A stretch of 64,000 bases of DNA from Zoroaster sp. YZ-2022 (lineage: Eukaryota > Echinodermata > Asteroidea > Forcipulatida > Zoroasteridae), in assembly GCA_029582265.1 (NCBI GenBank), contig CM055819.1, positions 33,549,288-33,613,287 on the forward strand, read 5' to 3'. The translations under genes and the position numbers were made by a program. Positions within the stretch are counted from its first letter, which is position 1; each line of letters opens with the position of its first letter. The notes under the pieces were generated by a model. That model was given only the letters and a program-made list of their open reading frames with translations, was not told the DNA's origin and ran no database searches. Below, one piece after another: positions 36,333 through 49,876 of the stretch.

Positions 36333-39300
36333 ATGTTGGCAGTCACGATTGCGTTTTCATTCCTTCTTGTAGTGGTTAGCGCTGACGTTGAGGTGAAAGT
36401 AGGCATGCTTCATCGAGCTGGTGACATTAACTTGAGTATAAATGAAGTTTTCTTATTTCCTGCCACTGAAATTGCCATAGAAACGATTGCTAAACGCTTC
36501 GAAGATGGAGAATACAAGAACTTTAACATGTCGTTCATAAATAGCGACCAATGCTGTAACCGTCCGGTGCGATCCGCTGGCTGGCGCAATCGCTGCCTCG
36601 TTTTATCATGACTACTGCGTGGATGCCTTCCTAGGGCCTCCGGTGACCGTTGACATGATACCTGTAGCTGACATGGCAGCCTACTGGAATCTTCCAGTAG
36701 TTTCTGGAGCTTCAACTTCAACGCTGCTTCATGATAAAAGGCGATTCCAAACCCTTACTCGCACGACGTCTACTTTGAGTTTGCTGACCAGTTTCATATC
36801 AGCGCTTTTTGAACGTTTTGGGTGGTGGCGATGTAATACTGCGTGGAGTGAGTCCTAATGATAGCATGTACTACGGAGAAGTTGTCCCATTAGCTATCTT
36901 TGAGTCTCTGAAGGACATATGGGATAACGGTTATTGAGGGTCTTTGCTAATCAGTTTCCAACTCTCGACGCTGCTCTCAAGAACGCTGCCTCACTTGCTG
37001 ACAGTAAGTATTCTTATTGCCAGCGAAACTCAAATTTCGTTTAAAATAAAAAAGCAAAACAATATACAATATATACAATACCGTACCCATCAGTGCAAAT
37101 GAATTATTTAGTAGCATTACTCTGAAACAGTACAAAATATAACATTTGCCTAAACGAAATTGTCCTAAAATAACAATAAACCATTCAAAAAACAAGTGTT
37201 TTGCAGAAACGTTTTAACAATCCTTGGAGTTGAAGAGTTTCTGAAATGTAAGGTGTACATTGCACAACATTGGTATTTGGTTACGTATGTTCATTTTAAC
37301 CCTCTAGTTTTCAATAATTATTCTTAAACAGTAGGGCCTACAATGTATTGACAATGAAATTTGCCAAAACGAAATTGGCTTAATAATGAACCATTCAGTA
37401 GTGATATTGTTTTGAAGAGAACGGGTAGGCCTACAATTTTTGTATTTGTGCATTTCAACCCTCTCGTGTCCAAGTATCATCACAAAACTAACACGTGAAA
37501 GTTATGTTCACGTTTTAGAGAAAATGACGAACCACTGTTAAATGTTTTCTTATGTTTTTATGTTTTGCCGGCCATTTGGTAAATTCGACATAACAATTCC
37601 CGTATAGGATAAAAATTCACACACCATAATTTCTAAAAGGAATAACACCAACTTTACACTTCAAGTAAGGTTTTAGATGATACTTTTTAATTTGATAATC
37701 TGGTATATAAGAGAACGAGTTTTTTATTTGATCTATATTAATAGTCAGATAATTATTTGTACGAGATTTCCATAGATTAGCATAGAATCGGTATTGACCG
37801 TTTGTTAGTGTATCAACTTCAACTTATATGGAAAAGCAAGTAGCAGTGCTAACCTACACCCCATTGAGGTAAAACATTTATTTCCTTTTTTTCTTGATTA
37901 CAAGTTGTTTATATTCTGTGGATTTTATTTGTTTTAGTTATCTTCTTAAGCACCTCCCCTGTGGTTGATGTAATGGTTCACGCCCATCGTCTTGGCTACA
38001 CAGACGGATCGCATGTATTTCTGTACTGGTCCCCATTTCCCCTTACAGCGTGGAAGACGAACAGTCAGGTGAGTTAATGATTCTCCAAATGGACTGTTCA
38101 TATTTTGTAGGGTTAAACAAGTTATGAGGTTACAAATAACACATCGCACGAAAACAAAACAGGTGCGTCAACGCATAAGAAGGACAAATTAAAGATATTG
38201 TATATAATTTGCACAGCCTTACAATAAACAAAGGTGTTAAATCGATGACAGTATAACAATTGGTACCGGTAGTTTTCCTTAAAGCACAAATAAAAGTTCA
38301 TTATGCATGATAAAGTACGGTAAGAAACTAACCTGTAATGACATTTTCTGCTCAATTAGTTCTTAACGATTTTTTCAAATATTTATTTAAAAATTTTAAT
38401 TAAAAATTCCAACCTGGTTTATGTAAATAATTTTGTATCTGATGGAAATCATTTAACAAATATGATTTGACTATAACAACCACTTGACCTTTTCAGTTTG
38501 AGAACCTTGATGAACAGTCGATCGAAGCTCTGAAGGCGTTGTTAGTAATGCGTGCCCAGCTTCCAGATAATGACGAGTATCATGAGTTTCTTGATAAGTT
38601 AAGAGCAAGGCAGATGATCCTGTATGGCGAACAAGAGAAGGAGGTATTGAACTACTATAAGATTGTCATGTTCATTGTAAGCTTTTAAAACGTGTCTTAG
38701 TATGAACTTAGTCAACTTACCATACTTTCGGCTGTCCTTTTAACAATATGATATAATATACCAATACTTCTGAGTCTAGGCATTTAAGTATAATGACAAC
38801 TGAATGATTTCTCTGTCGTGTTTAAACCGATAGGATACTATTTATCCCGCCGCATGGCACGATGCTGTTCTTATATACGCTGACGTCATCAATGAAATTG
38901 TGGCCGAAGGTGGTAACGTACGGGATGGCAGGGCAATCGCGAAGAAAATGTGGAACCGAACATTTCAAGGTAAGAAATCGATGGAATCACAGTATTGGCT
39001 TTTTCCTATAAAAACGGACTTCTATAATTGCTGAATTTGGAGTCAGTAGGCCCTTTATTTATTCGTGATGGCTTACAAATTGTATTATCTAATTGCCATT
39101 TGTGCTATCAGTGGTGTAAATCCGTGTCGAAAAGTGGGGTGATGATATTGAAATGTGTGTGCATAATGTACAACGTAGTATTGCAGGCTGTAAGAAAGAT
39201 GACACCCAAACAGACAAAGAAATTACAAACAAACAATAAATGTTGAAGCAAACCAAAATGTTTCCCTTTTGTGCTTGTTCACAAATCATTTGCTTATTAC

Positions 39301-40271
39301 TATTATTATTTTTACCGCATGAACAATTGTATGGACTATCCACCGGGCCAAAAAGTGGGGGATATATCCCCCAATCCTGGGAGGTACCCCCGTGTGCTGT
39401 CAATAGGCCCTAACTACTTACATCCTTTGGCGGATCAGATGCAAACGTTATGATACGTTTCAATAAGGCCAAAAAAGTCTCCGGTTTCTGGTCATCGGTC
39501 GGCTTCAAAATCGGTGAGGTGACGCCCTTTTTTTTCGGCCATCTTTTTTTGTTTTTTTTTAAAGAAAATTAAAAAGTTCGACGCGCGAGTCTGGAGGCGA
39601 CGCGCGTGGATACCTGAAACCGGAGACTTTTTTGGCCTAACGTGCCCTAATTCACAGTGTGGCCCCTTTTTGCCGTGTTCCCTAACCCCTTCTCGGCTTA
39701 CCAGGTCCTCTCTGTTTTTTACTGAAAGGTGTGACTGGACAAATACACATCAATGAAAATGGTGACGTGTATGGGCGTTGTGAAGTGTTGGAGCTGACGG
39801 ATACTGTCAACGGAGCGTTCAATGTAAGTTGTTGTATAAATTCGACCTCAATTCCATGTCAGATATTCTGCAATATTGAATCATTATATTTTGTTGATAA
39901 GAATTAAATAACAGTTGATGAGAATGAAATAATTACAAATGTCCCGCGTAAAATCAACTGGCAAATTGATATTAAGGTCGATTGCTATAAGAAACTTTTA
40001 TTAATTGAAAGTTCCGATCCACATTTGGTGCAATGTCGTTATGTTTACTTGTATCATTAAGTGAGGCTCATGAAATAAGTCTATGTAGAAATCAATGCAC
40101 GTTTCAGCATATTTAACTTACCATTCATACATTCTTTCAATTGAGATTGAATATTTCTGAAAATTTTTGTAGGTGATTGGCACATTTGACGAGGCTACCA
40201 ACAACTTGGACTTGGGCGATATCAAATGGGCAGGGAGGCTAGGAAACGCACCGCAGGACACACACATTTAA
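36333..40271 (+). CDS. Secreted ANF-receptor-type ligand-binding protein, copy 2
   Basis: Six exons: 36,333-37,003; 37,938-38,068; 38,497-38,676; 38,834-38,969; 39,705-39,823; 40,173-40,271. All introns are GT-AG and exons 2-6 join in frame. The signal peptide is MLAVTIAFSFLLVVVSA. Exon 1 then has VKVGMLHRAG, CDPLAGAIAA, FLGPPVTVDMIPVADMAAYW, LPVVSGAST and TSFISALFERFGW. Exon 2 has VVDVMVHAHRLGYTDGSHVF, exon 4 AWHDAVLIYADVINEI and exon 5 VTGQIHINENGDVYG. This order is that of the receptor ligand-binding (ANF receptor) family, closest in character to natriuretic-peptide/guanylate-cyclase receptors. The chain ends DIKWAGRLGNAPQDTHI-stop, where a membrane span should begin. There is no kinase-like or cyclase part and no donor site before the stop. 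Exon 1 needs about three frame corrections (near 36,563, 36,840 and 36,932), so the gene is recently damaged or the consensus has errors. A soluble ligand-binding or decoy role is inferred. Confidence 0.85.
38942..39704. other. Intron 4 of the receptor-like gene, unique to copy 2
   Basis: The homology with copy 1 ends where that copy meets the N gap. The intron (38,970-39,704) contains a 173-bp palindromic MITE and an otherwise unremarkable AT-rich sequence. Confidence 0.7.
39466..39638. mobile_element. 173-bp MITE in intron 4
   Basis: Ends AGGCCAAAAAAGTCTCCGG and CCGGAGACTTTTTTGGCCT are perfect inverted repeats of about 22 bp (continuing TTTC/GAAA). The central part has GACGCGCG. A half-similar terminus (AAGGCCCCAAAAAGTGCATC) occurs near 2,310 and 19,197. 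A target duplication is not clear, so the superfamily is open. Confidence 0.82.
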
Positions 40272-40277
40272 AATAAA
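40272..40277 (+). terminator. Polyadenylation signal abutting the stop codon
   Basis: AATAAA starts at the base immediately after the TAA stop of the receptor-like gene. If used, the 3' untranslated region would be only some 15-30 bases. It supports a genuine short transcript end at the close of the ectodomain. Confidence 0.5.
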
Positions 40278-40715
40278 TCATTGAGTTTAATTGCAAACCA
40301 CTCTCCCATTCATCAGGGTGTGCATTGTTGGTGGTGGTTAATGTCGTAAATTTATTTTCTAAGGCGTTTTGGTGGGGGGGGGGGTGGGGGCAGGTGTGAT
40401 TTCAAATGGCCGCAATGACCGTCCTGGATCGTCACTACGTCGTACCCTTCCCGTAAGCAAAACATCATGATTATCATTTGGAATATGTTTGGCAAAATGT
40501 GATGTTTTGGGAAAAAACTGTTGAAAAGTTTTGGGGAAATGTTTTGGAAAATTTGGTGAAAATGTGCTTTTAAAATATTTTGGGAAATAATTAATTTGTT
40601 CAAATTTCTAAAAAGTGCTACCGAGGAGTTTATTCAACTATTTGTTATACTGGATCGGACCATCAAAGTCGGAGGTGATTTTATGGACCATCTCCCTGGA
40701 CTAAAAGTGGGGGTA
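40278..40715. other. Intergenic stretch after the receptor-like gene
   Basis: No gene seen. It holds a G-run of about 13 bases near 40,372 and GTTTTGGGAAAA-type low-complexity sequence. Two GGACCATCTCCCTGG / GGACTATCCACCGGG phrases, each followed by AAAAGTGGGGG, lie at about 40,684 and 39,332. Confidence 0.5.
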
Positions 40716-42712
40716 TGAGTTGCAAAGAATGTTAGATATAGCAGCGAACTTTTCCAACACTTGGAAATCCAAGTCGAACGTGCTCATCGTAGGGAAACGC
40801 ATAAATGTTAATAGACTCTGGCAGCTCGGAAATAAATGTATCGGTGAAGTTGAAAGCTATAAATATCTAGGTGTAACGCTCAGTAGAAACCTTAATGATC
40901 ATATGCACATCAATGAAGTAATTAAAAAAGGTAATAGACTCATTGGATATATTAAATCTATCATAGATGGTCAAGATGATTTTAAACGTGTATATTACGG
41001 GGATTTGCTTTGGAAAAGTTTAGGTCTTTCTTCTATTACTTATGGCTCTGCAGTATGGGTACCAAGTGATAGTGATGTCAAAAGAATAGAACACCTACAA
41101 AATCAAATGGCACGTTGTATCCTAAAAGCATCTAGAAATACACCGATTGATTGTTTGTTAGGTGAGCTTGGCTGGGAACCAATCAATGTTGTACAAGACA
41201 AACTGCGTATTAAGTACTTCAACAGACTGAGATGCATGTCATCACATAGGTGGCCTAAATTATTATATAACGCTACAACTATGATCCATGAAATCACTGA
41301 TAACAAAAAACTTCGATGGATATCTTATGCGTAAAGTCTTTGTTGATTGTGGTATGGATTTCATTTTTGAAAATACATTATACAACCATCCATGGATTCG
41401 CAATTGTATCAATATTAGTACAAGTAATTATCAAAATAAATGGCTTAACAGTGTCTTGTCGAAATCCTCTTTGTCTGATTACGTGCTCTTAAAAGTAAAC
41501 CAGAGTTGGAACAATATCTTATGTGCAATCTTGACTTCCATGCGGCTTCATTAAAGTTTAAAGCACGTTCAAACACTCTCCCAATAAATGGTCGCACATA
41601 TTCCTGGAATCCTGATAAAGATAGTGTTTGTCCCTCTGTAAGGAAGGTACAGAGGATTTACGACATTTCTTGTTCATTTGTAGAACACTTCGGGATATTA
41701 GAGTCACCGAGTATCACAAATTAGAATATGAACTTGTTACAAATAATCTAAACCAGATTTGGCATTTATTTATATCTAGTAATCTTAATGTTAAGTTATG
41801 TTTAATGTTAGGAATATCAAAAGAGATCATACCTGAGAATTATAGTGATACTTGTAGGCCTACTGACATTAACTATATCCTTTGTATTTTTGATTCATTT
41901 TGTAAATCGTTCCTAAAAAAGGCTTGGAACCTCCGAGCAGATTTTCTTAAATGAAAATGGAATTACTTTCCTTGGTTTGATTGTTGTATGTTTATACAGT
42001 ATCGTTTTTATATTGTTTATGATTTACTATGATTATAATTATTATTATTGTCCATTATTGTCCATTATTGTGCATGCAGTATCGTTTTTATCCTCTGATT
42101 AGGCCTACATGTACAATTATAATTATTTTTTTAAGTCTTTATTATTGTGCATGTTTTCAGCACAACTGTTGTTCTGCTTGGAACCCCCAAGCAGATTTTC
42201 TGAAATGAAAGGGGAATTACTTTCTTTGGTTTGCTTGTACGTGCTATACAGTATTGTTTTTATATTGTTTATGATTACTATTATTATAATTGTCCATTAT
42301 TGTTCATACAGTATTGTTTTTATATTGTTTATGAGAACTATTTTTATTATTGACCATTATTGTGCACAGTTGTTTTAATTGTTTATGATCACTATTATTA
42401 TGATTGTTATGTTCATTATTGTTACAACTGTGTATATATGTATTAATGCTCATACAGATTTTCGACTGGCCAAACTTAGAAAAACATGTACGTACATCTG
42501 CTCGTATTTGAATATTTCGTTTATTTCAAATTTTTAACTTATAATAACCTTAAGTCTTTTTGTTTTTACGCCCATCTATATTGTATTATCTATGTTTTAA
42601 TTACCTGTAACACATGTACTGAATATTACGTTAATGTAGAACGCACCGTCGATTGACGAGTGCCACTGATTTAAAAGTGTATGTTCTAATAAATATTATT
42701 ATTATTATTATA
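40716..42712 (+). pseudogene. LINE 3' part (reverse transcriptase thumb and C-terminus)
   Basis: Starts abruptly inside a reverse transcriptase. LQRMLDIAANFSNTWKSKSN, SYKYLGVTLSRNL, SSITYGSAVW and IEHLQNQMARCILKA are standard palm-end/thumb segments of non-LTR retrotransposons. A later frame has EGTEDLRHFLFICRTLRDIR, the usual cysteine/histidine tail. Frames shift near 41,300 and 41,630. The 3' end is an ATT microsatellite tail (42,690-42,711), and 5' truncation is normal for LINE insertions. It lies about 450 bp downstream of the receptor-like gene on the same strand. Confidence 0.9.
41990..42430 (+). repeat. Imperfect repeats in the LINE 3' untranslated region
   Basis: The phrase ACAGTATCGTTTTTATATTG or close variants, followed by TTTATGAT and a TTATTATT/CCATTATTG run, recurs about four or five times. 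Confidence 0.75.
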
Positions 42713-44120
42713 ACCCATCCCCAGAATGTATGCCCATATTGGTGTTATAGATGTTGTTCCTGACGTATTCGTTGTTGTTTTTTGTTGCTAACGTACCGGT
42801 ATTTGAAATTTAACTACATGTATGGATTGAAGTTGGTATCTTCGCTCGCGTTTAACTATTAAAATACTAAAATTATAAACTTGAATCACATTGTGGCGGG
42901 GGTGTTTTTTGACACACATTAACATAGATTCGACACCGTGGGTTAGGATTAACAATAATTTAATTTGGCTGCAAGTGGCGGTTGGAAAGGCATGGACCAG
43001 CGACGGAGGCGGAAGAATGGCATAACCAAATAACAATGAACAATTAACAAATTAGGAGAAAAGAACAGAAACAAAGAAATCATTAGTACAATAATAGACA
43101 GCTTCTGTGCAAAAAAAATTAAAAAACATAAAAAACAATAAGTGAATCATTGACTGTGTAAGTGTTGAGCTATTATCAACCAGGCCTAGAATTATAATAG
43201 TGTTTACTACAATTGTGACTCTGGAACAAGTCAGATTAATACCACAGCAATATCATGCAAAATGTGTGTTCACATCCATCCATATTACATGTACTAAATT
43301 TAGTAGAAGGATTTCAAGTCTCATTCTAATAAAATAATATTCGATAAAATTATTCAGCTTTAAATTCTTCTCTTGGATGTACATATTCTTTAAAATCTAT
43401 TATGTTATCGATATCTGAAGTGTCCAATCATTACATAATTCATCTCAAGGCATTTTGGTTTACGTTCTCAGACCTGGGGGTGGTGGCCCATTGTGTCCCC
43501 TCCGTATTTTCTGTATTCATCAGCCGATTTTCATGACACTTTATGTGTTTGCTTTGACATGATCTATCGAATGAGGCCATGAATACTGTCATAGGTCACC
43601 GTTAGGGGACGCTATACATATGTTAATTTTCCCTCATTTTTGGTCAAAGATAGTATTTTTCCCATTACTTCCTTAATTGTTATCCGTTGGCCATGCAATT
43701 TGGCACAAATGTTTCACAAGCAGCAGTGTGACGTAATTTAGATCACCGCTAATGGGTACAATCAGCAACATTTTGGGGCATTTTGTTTCAAAAATATGAT
43801 TTTTAAAAAAGATTTTGACCCAATATTCTGAAAAACATTTAAACAAAATATAAATTAAACGTAATGGCGGCCAAATTGGATTCCCAGAATGCATTGGAAG
43901 TGCACCAACACATCTTACAGTATCGGAAATCAAGTATTTTTAACAAAAAATTGGAAATTCAATTTGACCTCTTCAAAATAAACTGTTGCCATGGCAACAG
44001 TGGACACCTATTATCGTTGATGTTCGCGTGAGGGGGTCCCAAAGAATAGTTAGGAAAAGTCAGAAAATTTCAGCACGTTTCCAATGGAGGGGGAGGGGGT
44101 CCGCCATCTTGACCAAAAAT
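42713..44120. other. Intergenic, no gene recognised
   Basis: AT-rich sequence without a convincing coding frame. It includes a more GC-balanced block at 43,450-44,100 with TGCCATGGCAACAG and GGTCCGCCATCTTGACC, which reads like an old repeat but could not be assigned. Confidence 0.5.
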
Positions 44121-44225
44121 TATTAACTTATATAAGTTTTGAGGCTTTGCATGGTGGAATATCGATATCGTTTCGGTTTGCGGTAACACCATGTGTTTAT
44201 CTCAACTAACGTGAAGCTGAGATAC

Positions 44226-44420
44226 AGGTTCTGAAAAGAACCGTATCGCACAACTCGTATCTCAACCTTCGTTAAGTGAGAAAGGTTCAAGGGAGAACCA
44301 ATTTCGGGCAACTCGTTTTCTCTACTGTCGCTAAGTGAGAAATATGGTTCAGGGAGAACCACGGGGACTTCACGGGTTAATATGGTTCAGGGAGAACCAT
44401 AGGGACTTCACGGGTTATTA
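44226..44420. repeat. Cluster of GGTTC..GAACC hairpins with a 39-bp tandem pair
   Basis: GGTTCTGAAAAGAACC (44,228-44,243) is a perfect palindromic stem-loop. It is followed by GGTTCAAGGGAGAACC and two GGTTCAGGGAGAACC units that sit in a near-duplicated ~40-bp block containing GGGACTTCACGGGTTA. The first palindrome reads GGTTCTTTTCAGAACC on the minus strand. Confidence 0.75.
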
Positions 44421-44779
44421 ACTTGCACAAAACTACTCTAATCTCAATTTATTTTATGACTAAAAATAACGCTTATGTTCCTTGACAACTCCCGTCATAA
44501 CAAACATAACAATACAAACGGAGCGATTCAGGAGTTCCTTAGTCCCAAGGGCTCCCACAATAAATCGTAACAGTGACGTACTTAAAAATGGAAAAATCAT
44601 TGCTTTTTCAAATGCATACAATAGGCTTGGAAATCATTCGGAGCTACGAATTCATTCGGAGCCATCATATTATGTTCTTTACTTGAGTGAGCAAGCAAAC
44701 AACGCTAGAAAATTCGTACCTACTTGGTGGTTTCCCTTGGTGCTACGCTTAGACCTCTGGATGCTCCTCGGTTGACTCT

Positions 44780-45300
44780 CAGAATCGTTCAGTGTGACTC
44801 CATGCCTGGCACAAACACCTTCGCTTTGGTATCCGGTGAAGTCTTGACAGCGCGTTTGGCTGTGGCTAGCTAGATTACTCCGTCCTGTTCGATGCGTAAC
44901 TCAGCCGCACTCAAATTTGCCGTGTCCAGGTATTTCAGGAGGGTTATGATCCGTCAATTCTTTGCACTTATTCCCCATCAAGCAGACTCGTAAAACCTGA
45001 CACAGAGCCCATCGTATTGCTAACAACTCCAGCTTGAATGCGGAATAATTTTTGTCATTCTTCTCCGCTGGTCGCAATGTTCGTGAGGCTATGACTGATT
45101 TCGAACAATCCCGTTGTTGTGAAAGCACGGCTCCGAACCCTCTTCTACATGCATCAGTCTCCACTGAATGGCAGAGAGAAGTCTGCAAACATCAAAACAG
45201 GGACCTCCATCAGCTTTGATTTCAACTACTGCGAAGCCAAACACGCCGCTTCATCAAGCTCTATATCTTATTTCTGTCCAAATTTCTGTCCAAAATTTAC
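44780..45300 (-). pseudogene. Ty3/gypsy reverse transcriptase-RNase H fragment
   Basis: Minus-strand frames give EVPVLMFADFSLPFSVETDA, then RRGFGAVLSQQ, ASRTLRPAEKNDKNYSAFKL with ELLAIRWAL, and TDHNP. After a one-base frame change come KYLDTANLSAAELRIEQDGV and KAKVFVPGMESH. This is the end of the reverse transcriptase and the RNase H of a Ty3/gypsy LTR retrotransposon (TDA, E and TDH acidic boxes visible). Integrase, gag and LTRs are not seen. Stops and frameshifts make it inactive. It ends at the TTAA MITE at 45,306. Confidence 0.9.
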
Positions 45301-45305
45301 TTTAA

Positions 45306-45814
45306 AGAGGCACTCTAAGGTCAAATTCAGTTTTGTGATGCACTTATTTTCCAATAGATAGAGTCCTTATTAAAGTGTGAAAAAATTACAAGTCTCTAAC
45401 TTCACTTTAAAGTGGTGTAACATATCATTTTATTTGATACCCTTTCAGAACGATATTTGAAACATGACGTCACTATTTTCTTACGGTAAACGAGTCTGTA
45501 ACATTCCATACAGGAATTTTTTGTTTGTCAAAAAGTCAATTTCAACGCCGATTTGATCAAATATTGTGGAGATTCAGGAATGAACTGCAAATTCACCGTA
45601 CAAAAATGTAGAGATCCATTTATTTGAAATGTGACGTCACTGTTGTCTTTGGATGTTAACAAATTTCACACAGGAAGGTTATCAAATAAAATGACATTTT
45701 ATATCACTTTAACGTGAGGTTAGAGACTAATTCTTTTTGAAATTTTTTCACACTTTAATAAGGACTCTAGTTATTGGAAAATCACAAAACTAAATTTGAC
45801 CTTAGAGCCCCTCT
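45306..45814. mobile_element. 509-bp TTAA foldback MITE
   Basis: TTAA at 45,302-45,305 and 45,815-45,818 flanks inverted ends AGAGGCACTCTAAGGTCAAA and TTTGACCTTAGAGCCCCTCT. The pairing continues inward for about 130 bp (AATAAGGACTCTA, GTGTGAAAAAATT, GAGACTTGTAATT-like and TCATTTTATTTGAT blocks). The centre includes two TGACGTCACT words (45,467 and 45,634). No coding frame. Confidence 0.88.
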
Positions 45815-45818
45815 TTAA

Positions 45819-45983
45819 GGTAAGTGAGTAGGGGTGATGAAAAAGTGAAAACTTTAACTGGTCTGCCTTCATTTCATGTCCTCACAGCAATACTGGCTCT
45901 TATATCTGTTCATTTATGAGACCTTCAAAATCTTTATCTAATTTTCAGCAGCTACTGATGACATTAATGCGTTTACGTTTTAA
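45819..45983 (+). pseudogene. ISL2EU transposase, 5' part, left of the piggyBac insertion
   Basis: Frames give DEKVKTLTGLPSFHVLTAIL and, after a shift, FQQLLMTLMRLRF, ending at the TTAA used by the piggyBac element. These match the helix-turn-helix lead-in of IS5-like Harbinger/ISL2EU transposases (a TGLPSF box, then LLMTLMRLR before the STVSRIF box). The gene resumes at 49,877 with DIHISTVSRIF. More N-terminal sequence (usually a DNA-binding finger) is not found left of the MITE. Confidence 0.8.
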
Positions 45984-46203
45984 CCCTTTCAGTACCAGCC
46001 CATTTTTCACAGTGTGACCTTCCATACCAGGTAAATACTGGTGCAGATAATCCCTTGTGTACCATAGCAATTTTGGTGGCTTCTAATGAAGAGCGCCACC
46101 ACTCTACACTCTGTAGTTAATGTACATGCACATGTGTGCAATTCCACTGTACAGCATGCAACTTTAAGTATTACAAATAACATTTGGAAGATTTGAAACT
46201 TTG

Positions 46204-46812
46204 CATGATTACATTCATTCATTCATTCATTCATGGTTTATTACACTAAAAATGTCACATGGCAGCCAAAGGCTGAATTGCGTGCACTTTTTACAATGTG
46301 TTACAATTAATACAATTAAAATAAAACAATTACAATTTCAGAATTTAAAATGTATATACATACAAACATGCTAAAACAGGTGTAATAAAATAATTAAGAA
46401 ATTAAAAATATGTGGCTAAATAATGTAATAATTTATATGTGTGTTGTAGTGTTAAGTAGATTAATAAAATACGGAATGGCACTGTTACGAAATCTCTGAG
46501 TTTTACAGAAATACTGTTGATATTTAACCTTTGTCTCAAAAACAGTCAACAGGATTTTCAAAGGGAGCCAATTTTGATACTGAGGATGGCTAGCTAAAGC
46601 AGTGGCAAAATCAACACAGATATTGTGTCTTCTCACTTCCAGGGTTTGAAATTTACATACTGATAGGGCCAGGTTGTAAGATACATAATCAACACCAAGG
46701 ATAATTCTACAGGCTCTTTTTTGGATACTTTCTATCAGATTAATCTGTTTCTGAGTAAGAGCCTTATTGAATACTGGGACACATTACAATTTCTAACATA
46801 ATGCTTACGCCA
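46204..46812 (-). mobile_element. LINE 3' end nested in the piggyBac element
   Basis: Read on the minus strand: LIESIQKRACRIILGVDYVS with YNLALSVCKFQTLEVRRHN, then CVDFATALASHP and RFRNSAIPYFINLL, the C-terminal end of CR1/L2-type reverse transcriptases. After it come a 3' untranslated region and a GAAT tetranucleotide tail (46,204-46,233). It is 5'-truncated. The coding part (about 350 bp) is nearly free of stops, so this insertion may be younger than the host element. Confidence 0.85.
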
Positions 46813-46857
46813 TTCTGAACTATCTATCTATTGATTGAAGGACATTCAATCAGTATT

Positions 46858-46926
46858 TCCCCCATTCAGTGTTGGTTGGGATTGTGGGCACACGAACACA
46901 GTTGTTGACCAACATTGAATAGGGGG
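46858..46926. repeat. Short palindrome ending in C- and G-runs
   Basis: CCCCCATTCAGTGTTGGTTG pairs with the complement of GACCAACATTGAATAGGGGG. Possibly a miniature element or a cruciform-forming site. Confidence 0.6.
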
Positions 46927-47194
46927 GGGGAGGGGGGTAGGGGAGCCAAGAGTGATGGAGATTCGAATGTGTACAAAGAGTGGCCAAAAAAACTGATTAA
47001 TTTACAATAACAAATCCACTTTTTGGTTATAATTTTTATGAAAATACATTCACCGGCGATTGCACTCTATTTTGAACAGTAAGGTTGAATAATTATGCTC
47101 GTTAATATAGTTTACACATAAATCTAAGGTGTCTGCTTACCACAACAATAATTAGTTGTTGGCAAGTCGGTTATCTCAAAATAGGTTGTTTGCA

Positions 47195-49605
<2,411 letters not shown>

Positions 49606-49876
49606 CATGATTAAGTTTCGATTCGGCAGCCACTATCCCGCAGCCACTTTTCTTTTAAACAACGCGCTGGCTGGGGGACGCTAACCATGCGCGGATTAAT
49701 TAAATCGTCGATAGAGGGTGACCGGCATGAAATTCGCCTAAGCATTTTGGCTGGGGGCCAATAAGCTCCGCCGGTCGTAAAACAATACGTGTGCAAAGGT
49801 GCCATTTGTATCCCCTGGTCTGGAACAATGACCACAAATATGTGCCATTTGGCGCCCGCGGTATGGATAGGGTTAA

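Larger units (their letters stand above)
33186..38941 (+). repeat. Duplicated segment B', copy 2
   Basis: Direct repeat of 9,126-14,845, resuming exactly after the foldback element's right target duplication. It includes the hAT element at 33,801, the tandem repeat at 35,155 and exons 1-4 of the receptor-like gene. Confidence 0.93.

Noticed and set aside
44228..44243. Histone gene indicated by a 3' stem-loop
   Set aside because: No histone reading frame lies upstream on the minus strand, and the same palindrome is found in MITEs.
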